Assembly (NCBI GenBank): GCA_027596195.1
Contig: JADGJG010000984.1
Span: forward strand, 1 to 10,198
Source: Podochytrium sp. JEL0797
Lineage: Eukaryota > Chytridiomycota > Chytridiomycetes > Chytridiales > Chytriomycetaceae
Direction: 5' to 3'
DNA length: 10,198 nucleotides
The notes under the pieces were generated by a model. It saw only the letters and a list, made by a program, of their open reading frames with translations, was not told the DNA's origin and made no database searches. Both the position numbers and the translations under genes were made by a program. Below are positions 1-6,427 of this stretch, piece by piece. How positions within the stretch are numbered: position 1 is the first letter of the stretch; each line of letters begins with the position of its first letter.

Positions 1-3
1 CCG

Positions 4-78
<75 letters not shown>
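4..78. repeat. 75-nt poly-C homopolymer
   Basis: An uninterrupted run of 75 cytosines sits almost at the window edge, after the three bases CCG. It is far longer than the other C-runs in the window (11 nt at 238-248, 16 nt at 3966-3981, 9 nt at 6445-6453). On the minus strand it is poly-G, which can form quadruplexes. A run this long and pure is either a real mononucleotide repeat or a sequencing or assembly artefact, and the sequence alone cannot separate the two. No gene is attached to it. Confidence 0.95.
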
Positions 79-80
<2 letters not shown>

Positions 81-385
81 GTCGTTTTTGTTTGCATGTT
101 TTTTATTGCGTTTTTTTTTAAAAAAAAGAGATGTTTATGAGCAATTGAATGCGATCAACTGCTTTCTCCGCACTTATTAAAGATTAAAAGGTTTGAAATG
201 TAGTCCGTCGCGTCGCAAGGAATCACCCGTCTCTATGCCCCCCCCCCCTTCATCTTATCCTTAAGTGTAGAAAAAAGGGAGAATTGACCTCCATGACACC
301 CCCGAGAAGTGGGTTATCGATATCTTCAGTTCTTATCGGGAACGTGCGAAATCACCCCCTTTTCTTTTTTTCCTTCCCCAAAAAC
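79..385. other. Upstream region of the MFS gene, no gene seen
   Basis: About 300 bp of non-coding sequence precede the transporter. It contains a T9A8 tract (111-127), an 11-nt C run (238-248) and a strongly pyrimidine-rich stretch at about 355-380 just before the start codon, which is typical of a 5' UTR or core promoter. An in-frame ATG at 293 would add 31 residues of low-complexity character, so this stretch is more likely leader than coding. No TATA box can be assigned with confidence. Confidence 0.5.
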
Positions 386-1847
386 ATGATGAGTCCCTCT
401 GCCACACCCTCCCTACCGTTTCTGATTGCTGCCACGTGTATGGGGACTCTAATCGAGTGGTACGACTTCTACGTGTACTTGTTTCTCCAGTCGACCGTCG
501 CAGCCCAGTTTTACAATGGTTTGTTGGACGAAGTCCGCGCACGTGCAAAGAAATTCAATTTGACTGATCGTGAAGTATGTAGGAACTCCCAATTCTCAAA
601 CAATCATCTGGCTTGCCACGTACGCCATTGGCTTCCTCGTACGTCCGATCGGAGCCATTTTGTTTGGTTATCTCGGCGACATCTACGGGCGGAAGGTCAT
701 ATTCATGGTCACGATGCTTCTGATGGGCATCTCGACGACTTTATGCGGATGCCTTCCAACAATTTCAATGATGGGCTCCGGTGCGGGAATTCTTCTGATA
801 ATTCTCCGTATCTGTCAAGGTCTTGCGCTCGGCGGCGAGTACGGCGCAGCTGTTGCCTACATTGCTGAGCACGCGCCAGCTGGCAAGAAAGGACTCTACA
901 CTTGCGCTCTTCAGGTCATGGCCACCCTGGGACTTTCCCTCGCCTTGGCGTCCTGCCTCATTTTCCGATCCGTCTTATCTCCTTCCCAATGGGCAAGCTT
1001 TGGGTGGAGATTCCCTTTCCTCATCTCCTTCTTCTTGATCATCATTTCCCTCTACGCTCGTTCCAAGCTCGTCGAGTCCCCCGTGTTTGCTCAAGCCAAG
1101 GTGAATGGCGAGATTTCGGTTTCACGGTTCAGCAAGGAAGCGCTCAAGCCAGCCAACCTGTTCAAGATTCTCGTGGCCATCGCTGGAACTTGCATGGGAC
1201 AAGGAGTGTTGGCTCAAGTTAGTCAAGCGTACCCGCTCACTTTCATTCTTGGGTTGGGAGTGCCTTTGATCCCGGCGTACCTCATTTTGCTCGTGCCTTG
1301 TTTGCTGGCTTGCCCCTTCTTCGCTCTGTTTGGTTACCTTTCGGACAAGTACGGACGCCGCGTGTTCTTGAACACGGGTGTTACACTCGCGGCCATCCTC
1401 ACCTACCCCTGCTACCAAGGTATCTACGCGTTCCGCCCGTTTGAAAGCAACCTCCCCACCTCCCCATACCGCGACGCATACAGTCCCGCAGGCATGTCCT
1501 TCTGCATCTGGATCCTCGTCATGTGTGCCGCCATCTCATACGGCCCACTCGCCGCCTTCCTTGCCGAACTGTTCCCCACCAACATTCGTTTCACGGGCAC
1601 TGCCGCTTGTTACCACATTGGTGTCGGGGCCATTGGAGGAATCACGGGAGTCGTGGCGGTTTCCATCTCGACTGCGACGGGGAACATGTTTGGAGGGTTG
1701 TTTTATCCGATCGGGGTTTCGGCTGTGTCGGCTTTGGTGGGGATTTTCATGTTGCCTGAGACGAATGGGTGTGATTTGAATTCGGCTGTTGTTGAGGAGA
1801 TGTCAAAGCTGGATGTCGAGCTTGCTGCTCAAGAATCCAAGGTCTGA
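386..1847 (+). CDS. MFS transporter, metabolite:H+ symporter (MHS) type
   Basis: Predicted 465-residue integral membrane carrier. Exon 1 is 386-518 and exon 2 is 583-1847. The 64-nt intron (GTTTGT...TGTAG) is placed there because it alone joins FYN to GTPNSQTIIWLATYAIGF in frame. Diagnostic MFS motifs are visible: EWYDFY in helix 1 (residues 24-29), the loop 2-3 motif GDIYGRK (76-82), GGEYGAA in helix 4 (128-134), GWRFPF before helix 6, then LVESPVF, and the repeated loop motif SDKYGRR at 298-304. The order EWYDFY / GGEYG / ESPVF is that of the MHS family (ProP, ShiA and KgtP relatives), which move carboxylates, betaines or shikimate with protons. The substrate cannot be told. Twelve helices are expected, and the length fits the family. 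The start is the first of two adjacent ATGs in an A-rich context; an in-frame ATG at 293 is the alternative. Most characterised MHS members are bacterial. Confidence 0.9.
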
Positions 1848-1926
1848 GTGTTTTGAGTGCAAGTGACGGTTTTCGCTGGAGTTTTACTGGTTGTATTTTT
1901 TGGCAAACGGGTGCCTTGATGTTTTC

Positions 1927-1946
1927 GCACTCTCTTGGGAGAGTGC
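1927..1946 (+). repeat. Perfect 8-bp inverted repeat (hairpin) in MFS 3' UTR
   Basis: GCACTCTC, a four-base TTGG loop, then GAGAGTGC: an exact 8-bp stem beginning 80 nt after the MFS stop codon. In RNA this would be a stable stem-loop. It could affect mRNA stability or 3' processing, but no known element was recognised. Confidence 0.6.
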
Positions 1947-2015
1947 TGGCTGAGATATTTACCGTTTTCACTCGATCATGATAATACATGCGTGGGGATT
2001 GCCAACACTTTTTCT

Positions 2016-2333
2016 TCACCATTTTTGAACCTGCCAGAGGAGGGCAGAGACTGAAGGGGGGAGAGCGAGAGTTTGCTCGGGAAAAGACGCGAAATATGGA
2101 CAAACTCCACACCTCCGAAAACGAACCATATGCCATCGCCGTTGCGGCACTACTTTGTCAATCCCATGCAGCCACAGGAGAGGAAGCCCCCGATTTAGTT
2201 TGCCTGTAGAAAAAGTTATGTTTGGACGTCGCGTTCGAAGCCAAGAGATGGCTTCGACCTCCTTCTTGGCATAGTTGCGAGAAACAACTGCCTCCGCGTA
2301 TTCTGAATATACCAGTTGAGCAATTGCCTCCAA
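2016..2333 (-). other. Unexplained minus-strand open frame, possible gene remnant
   Basis: An open frame of about 105 codons lies directly downstream of PSMD9 on the same strand. Its first third looks like real helical protein, with segments such as EAIAQLVYSEYAEAVV and NYAKKEVEAISWL, while the last half looks random. It has no ATG at its beginning and is preceded by an in-frame TAA about 15 nt upstream. It may be an exon of an undetected gene, a decayed fragment, or chance. No family was recognised. Confidence 0.2.
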
Positions 2334-2361
2334 CTCGGGCTTCGACTTTTACCACGAGGCG

Positions 2362-2367
2362 TTTATT
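2362..2367 (-). terminator. AATAAA poly(A) signal overlapping the PSMD9 stop codon
   Basis: The minus strand reads CTT TAA ATAAACG, so AATAAA starts inside the TAA stop codon of PSMD9. No other AATAAA is needed for this gene. If it is the functional signal, the 3' UTR is only a few tens of bases long. Confidence 0.5.
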
Positions 2368-2915
2368 TAAAGCGGCAGCAAATGACATCCCAGCAAGCCC
2401 CTTCCATCCCACTTGTTTGGAATCAATTGAATCCGCTCCCTCTTCTCGTTCCTCATCACAATAACCTCGAGCGCGGCCCCCTCTGACACAACTCCCGCCA
2501 CCGCAGCCAGTTCTTCGACGCCTCCAAACCGCACCACCCGATCTCCCGCACACAATCCCGCCACCTCAGCCGGAGAACCCGCAGCAACGCTGTTGACAAC
2601 AGCGAACGCCTTGGCGGATTCGGCGGGAGGAGCCGGCTTGGCCCCGCTTTTCTGCAGCTGCTGGAAAACGTTGTGCATCTCCTTCTCGATATCGGCCATG
2701 AGCGCCTTGTGGTCGTTTTGTTTGCGGATGATGTTGCTGCGGAGGTGGCGTACGGTATAGACGTCAATATCTGCGCGCGGAAATCCGTCAACGACCAGGG
2801 GATCGGTCATGTTCGTGTTGTGCGTTTTCAAGGCATCGATGAGCTCCTTCAGTTCTGATTCAAGCTCTGTGCGTTGCGTTTGCAACTGGTCATAGCGTGC
2901 GGAGCCAGTCATCAT
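2367..2915 (-). CDS. PSMD9: 26S proteasome assembly chaperone PSMD9/Nas2 (p27)
   Basis: Single-exon frame of 182 residues (human PSMD9 is about 223, yeast Nas2 about 220). In this family the protein is a cytosolic chaperone that binds the Rpt5 ATPase and helps build the base of the 19S regulatory particle. The N-terminal half is a coiled coil (YDQLQTQRTELESELKELI), followed by the family signature DGFPRADIDVYTVR and NDHKALMADIE. After a short Pro/Ala linker comes the PDZ-like domain, from FAVVNSVAAGSPAEVAGL and GDRVVRFG to the end. The C-terminus GLLGCHLLPL matches the conserved GLLGC ending of the family. The start is the first of two adjacent ATGs (2915, 2912). The frame stays open upstream to at least 3026, where an acceptor-like AG could join it to the preceding LRRC23 gene. 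Confidence 0.93.
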   Translation of the reverse strand: MMTGSARYDQLQTQRTELESELKELIDALKTHNTNMTDPLVVDGFPRADIDVYTVRHLRSNIIRKQNDHKALMADIEKEMHNVFQQLQKSGAKPAPPAESAKAFAVVNSVAAGSPAEVAGLCAGDRVVRFGGVEELAAVAGVVSEGAALEVIVMRNEKRERIQLIPNKWDGRGLLGCHLLPL

Positions 2916-3073
2916 GGTTGCGTGAGGTTTTTGCGAACAACTTTTTTCGCAAAAACAAATGAAAGAAAACGCGTTCCATCCTCTCCTTATTCTTTCTCCA
3001 ATCTCAAGCAGGAGCGGGTTCTGCATCTGTCGGTGGCTTTGGTTTCAACTGGATTCCATACGCATTCCGTTAG

Positions 3074-4274
3074 TCACGAAAAAGAAACGGTGCCCCGCCT
3101 TACCTGCTCCGCTTCCTCGCGTTCTTCTTCCGTCACGGGTTCCTTGTCCAGCTTTTCAAGTTTCTTGCAACGGTAAATCGTTTCAATTCGATAGTTGGGA
3201 ACTTTCTGCACAGGGTTGTCTGTGAGATTCAGACTCTTGAGGTTCGGCAGACTTCCCAACTTCCAAACGTCGTCCAAGGTTTCGATCAGATTGTTCCTAC
3301 CGACCAAAAATTAATTGTTCGAAGCTATGGCGGGATGAAGCTTACTTGAGGTTGACGTAAGATAGAGATTTCTGCGACTCATTCAGCCCGTCGAGAGTCG
3401 TGATCTTGTTGTCACGCAGATGCAATATTTGCAGATTGGGTTTGTCTTCCAGCTCGATAGACGTAAGTTGGTTTCCAGCCTTGGGGAAATATATTAGAAA
3501 TTTGGAGAATCTTTCGGACAGCCTCACCAAATACAGCTTTTCCAATTTACGTGAATTGATGCCTTTCATGGTAGTAATCTGGTTTGCGCGAGCCTCCAGA
3601 TGCAGCAATTCTTCAAATTCAGGGAGTTTCACTTCCGTCAACTTGTTTTCTAAGTTTCGTGAATCAATTCAAAACTTGGCCATCGGCTTCAGAAAAGCTC
3701 AACGCAACGCACCATTCAAGTTCAGCCACGACATCATGGGCCAGTTTGTGACATCAATCGATTCGATGTTATTCTTTGCGAAATTGGCCATTTGAAGGTA
3801 TTTGCGTTTGTCCAAGCCAGCAGGAATACGGGTGATCTTGTTGGCGTGGAAATCAATGGATAGCAGATATTCGAGGGTATACAATGCGCTAATATCAGAG
3901 ATTGAGTTCTCTGACAAGTCCTGTTGCGAAACAAGTCATTCGTTGCGGTTTAATATTTAACGCGACCCCCCCCCCCCCCCCACCCGCCAACCACTCACAA
4001 TGTATCGCAAATGCAAATAGTTTTCCAGAATTTCAATATTCGTGATATTCTTGGAATGGATTTCGAGACGAGTGTACGCGTGACTGAGTCCGTTTCCCGT
4101 ACGCGCGAGGAGCGAAATATTTTGGCCAATCATGTCGGATGTGAGGACTTCGCTGTCCTCCACGACTTTGTTTTCGTCGTCTCCTTCGCCTCCTGCTGCT
4201 GCGAGGGCGCCGGGGTCGCCGTCAATTTCGCCCGACGCGTCGTCGATGGGGGGTTGGTCGAGATCGTCGTCCAT
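3074..4274 (-). CDS. LRRC23: Leucine-rich repeat radial-spoke protein, LRRC23-like
   Basis: Five exons (4274-3999, 3920-3713, 3649-3528, 3479-3346, 3296-3074) give 320 residues, against about 343 for human LRRC23. Introns are 78, 63, 48 and 49 nt, all GT-AG, and each junction preserves the LRR register, for example SWLNLN|ENKLTEV and LEKLYL|AGNQLTS. The acidic N-terminus is followed by SLLARTGNGLSHAY and ENYLHLRYI, which strongly resemble LRRC23 (SLLCKTGNGLAHAY, YIHLRYV). About seven SDS22-type LRRs follow, then the cap CKKLEKLDKEPVTEEERE. LRRC23 is a component of the radial spoke (RS3) in motile axonemes, so a flagellum is implied. The stop used here (TGA at 3074-3076) lies just past a strong donor-like CAG|GTAAGG at 3103, so the true C-terminus may differ. 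Confidence 0.9.
3966..3981. repeat. 16-nt C run (G-tract in LRRC23 intron 1)
   Basis: Sixteen consecutive C on the plus strand, which is poly-G in the transcribed sense of LRRC23. It starts 16 nt after the donor GTGAGT of the 78-nt intron 3921-3998 and fills a fifth of that intron. G-runs near a 5' splice site are known splicing enhancers in animals. Here it may equally be slippage-prone filler. Confidence 0.9.
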
Positions 4275-4363
4275 TTTTGTTCGAGTCAATTCAGTGACAA
4301 ATTATTGTCGACGAAGGTGTTATAAATTTATTTAAAAAAGGAATACACATGTGTCTGCATTGA

Positions 4364-4369
4364 TTTATT
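4364..4369 (-). terminator. AATAAA poly(A) signal spanning the CFAP298 stop codon
   Basis: The last codons on the minus strand read CCT CAA TAA ATC, so AATAAA includes the whole TAA stop of CFAP298. Only 90 bp separate this stop from the LRRC23 start codon, so the 3' end must be very short. Confidence 0.5.
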
Positions 4370-5665
4370 GAGGTCTCCACGAAACGTTGGAAACTCCATT
4401 GAATGAAGACTTCAATGACTTGGAGTTTGCCCACGAAGCATTGAGATAGCTATCCTCGTCGTTCTCGATAAGTTTCTGTTGGTTTTCACGCGTTTTATGA
4501 ATCATGAGTGAAGGGCGGCATTCGAACTTCCAATTTTACCTTGTGCTCCTCCTGTTTCTTGTAGTAAAACGCCATCATTTCCTTTTGAGCATGCTCAGAC
4601 AAGGGCGCTTCACGGACCGGAGCTCCTTGTGATTTCTAACGATGAATTTTCGAATCAGCAAAACGAAGGTGTTCGCGATTGCGGGGATAAAAAACACCTT
4701 TTGAAGCTTCACAATCAACTTGGTCTTGTCATTCTTTCCAACAAAGTCCGACAGGAGTTTTCCGCGCATGATTTCTTTGCCCGCCCACCAGAGAGCCGCG
4801 TCCTCGACGGGAATCACCTCCTTCGACGCCTTGGAAAAACAGTAAGCGAAGAGCTCGATCCATTTATGGAATCAAAATGGATTCAGCTACCGCAGTTCCG
4901 GCCAAATCCTCAGTGCCCTTAATAATGTCGTTGGCTGGTTCAAACTCGGCCATTCCCATCGGGTACGCCATGATCAAGGCTCCAGAAATGTTGTTGATGG
5001 CATCTTGCATGAGGTCAATAGTAAGAAACTTGTTGGACATCCAGAATTCCTGGAGCGCGTCGCAAAAAAATTAACATGGCCCGTTGTCAGACGGATTTGA
5101 AAACAAAAATCATCATTCAAACCTTGGACACAAGATTCCTGGCCGTTTCGAGAGTTTTCTGGATAATCTCAACGTAGTTCAAAAGAGGGGCTGTAATATC
5201 GAAGTGAAACGGGTTATTTTGACAGGACGCTGTGACAATCCGAAGCACCGACAACGCACCTTCTCCATTGCGACGCCCTGTTGGGTCCGGGTTGTAAATG
5301 TAACTGAATCCATCTCTGTGGAACACCTGTCCGATTTTGCTGTGACTGCTGCTGCTGGCTTCTCCGCCCTTCAATTCTTCGAGTTCTTCGATCGAGTATC
5401 CTTGCTCGTTTTCGGGGCGCAAGAGACCGTACATGGAGAGATCGTTCGCAGCTGTAGTTTTATGAATGCATCCGCGCGCGATCAGTGATGTGATGTGGAG
5501 AGAATTTGTTTGTTGATTTTGAATTTTACCATCAATCAGTCTCGCGAGTCTGAGCTTCATGTTGTAGATTTCGGCAACCTTGGCAATGACTTCATCCGCT
5601 GGCGAAGCAGCGGGGGCTTCCGTGAAGAAGAGGGTGTCCGTGTTGCGTTTGACGTTCAAGATCAT
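4365..5665 (-). CDS. CFAP298: Cilia- and flagella-associated protein 298 (C21orf59/Kurly homologue)
   Basis: Seven exons (5665-5530, 5451-5260, 5190-5123, 5049-4891, 4829-4698, 4635-4540, 4475-4365) give 297 residues, close to human CFAP298 (290). Introns are 61-78 nt and GT-AG. Homology is visible throughout: MILNVKRNTDTLF at the N-terminus, SMYGLLRPENEQGYS, TGRRNGEAP across an exon junction, MAYPMGMAEFEP, ALWWAGKEIMRGKLLSDFVG, KNDKTKLIVKLQ, KSQGAPVREAPLSEHAQKEM, and the ending NDEDSYLNASWA...VSWRPQ (human ends in WRPR). The protein acts in cytoplasmic assembly of axonemal dynein arms and in ciliary polarity, and is restricted to species with motile cilia. The ATG follows an A-rich leader. 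The first two introns (78 and 69 nt) are multiples of three and lack stops, so their retention would keep the frame. Confidence 0.95.
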
Positions 5666-5772
5666 TTTTGTTTTTCGCGTTTGTTTTTTATTTGTATTTG
5701 TTTTTTTTGATTCTGATTTGTTCACAATTCAATTCCCATTCCACATTCAGCTTTTCCCATTTCTCCATTATT

Positions 5773-6389
5773 TCATCCATTTATTTGCTTCATAATCTTG
5801 TTGAGATTGAGCTCAAACAACTCGGCGCGAATCGGCATCTCGGGCGTGTAAAACGGGTTCTTCATGACATAATCGGCATACGTTTCGTAAATCTTTCGCA
5901 TGATGGCGTCCACGTTGGCTTGCAGAGGGTCTGTGACGAGGAGGAATTTGGTGCCTTTTTTGTTGTTGGTGTTGTGTGTGGTTCGTCGTGGAATCAAAAC
6001 ATGGAGATATGATGAATTCGAGAGTAGGGAGAAACAAATTTAGCATCATCAGGGTCGGGGCTAGCAGGATCCGATGAATTGAACGCACCGGTTGGGGTCT
6101 GAATGCAAAACATTTTGAACAAATCGGCTTCGAGGACTTCGATTCCAGAGGATCCAGGGACTGGTGAAAGCTTTGAAGTGATGACATGGATACTAGAGAG
6201 AGCGGAGGAGTGGTGAGTAGGGAGAGGCTTGGGGGGCAAATTTGATTGTGTGTCGCTCGCAAACCTGTGGAACGTTCCCGCCAGGACCAGGTACTCATTG
6301 CTCGAGAGTTTCGCAATACCGTCCGTGTAGTCTTTCTGATAGATGAGGCCTCCTGACTTGTTGATGATATAGAGCGAGTGCAGCGGCAT
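5773..6389 (-). CDS. TRAPPC4: TRAPP complex core subunit TRAPPC4/Trs23
   Basis: Three exons (6389-6265, 6192-6089, 5954-5773) give 136 residues with a longin-like fold. Motifs match the family: [17 protein letters not shown] at the N-terminus, [18 protein letters not shown] across intron 1, [33 protein letters not shown] across intron 2, and [16 protein letters not shown]. Trs23 is a core subunit of the TRAPP tethering complexes, which act as Rab1/Rab11 exchange factors at the ER-Golgi and trans-Golgi. The human protein has 219 residues because of a PDZ-like insertion after the first strands. Here [16 protein letters not shown] runs straight on without it, as in short plant forms. Introns are 72 nt (stop-free and in frame) and 134 nt, the longest in the window. 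The gene is divergent from the RIIa/EF-hand gene, with 38 bp between start codons. Confidence 0.93.
5780..5785 (-). terminator. AATAAA poly(A) signal inside the last TRAPPC4 codons
   Basis: The minus strand ends AAG CAA ATA AAT GGA TGA, placing AATAAA entirely within the coding sequence a few bases before the stop. With the next gene's ATG 107 bp downstream, this may be the working signal, as in PSMD9 and CFAP298. Confidence 0.35.
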
Positions 6390-6427
6390 GGCTTGGTTGG
6401 TGTTTTGGTGACGGTTTTTTGGTCGAA
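6390..6427. promoter_or_regulatory. 38-bp divergent intergenic region (TRAPPC4 / RIIa-EF-hand)
   Basis: Only 38 bp lie between the TRAPPC4 ATG (minus) and the proposed ATG of the RIIa/EF-hand gene (plus). Both promoters must overlap each other and probably the opposite gene's 5' UTR or first intron. No TATA box was seen. The sequence is GT-rich on the plus strand. Confidence 0.4.

Larger units (their letters stand above)
1848..2366. other. Convergent intergenic region between MFS and PSMD9
   Basis: This 519-bp spacer is large for the window and lies between two genes that end toward each other. It holds the MFS 3' UTR with a perfect hairpin at 1927-1946, a purine-rich stretch at about 2036-2095, and a minus-strand open frame at 2016-2333 described separately. 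No clear AATAAA for the MFS gene was found; AATACA at 1982-1987 is a possible variant. No tRNA-like cloverleaf was recognised by eye. Confidence 0.5.

Noticed and set aside
284..385. N-terminal extension of the MFS protein upstream of 386
   Set aside because: The in-frame stretch has no transporter similarity, crosses a pyrimidine-rich leader, and the family's first helix begins about 10 residues after the ATG pair at 386/389.
519..575. Alternative MFS intron ending at GAAG (575)
   Set aside because: It leaves the wrong phase. Ending at TGTAG (582) restores the frame and a sensible protein join.
1378..1779. Open frames on both strands inside MFS exon 2
   Set aside because: They are shadows of a well-supported membrane protein frame and show no domain of their own.
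2158..2553. Other minus-strand frames and plus-strand frames over PSMD9 and its downstream region
   Set aside because: They have low-complexity, arginine- and serine-rich translations and overlap the clear PSMD9 frame, so they are frame shadows.
5580..6012. Plus-strand frames over CFAP298 exon 1 and TRAPPC4 exon 3
   Set aside because: They are antisense to well-supported exons and rich in Phe/Leu from the A-rich leader. No recognisable protein.
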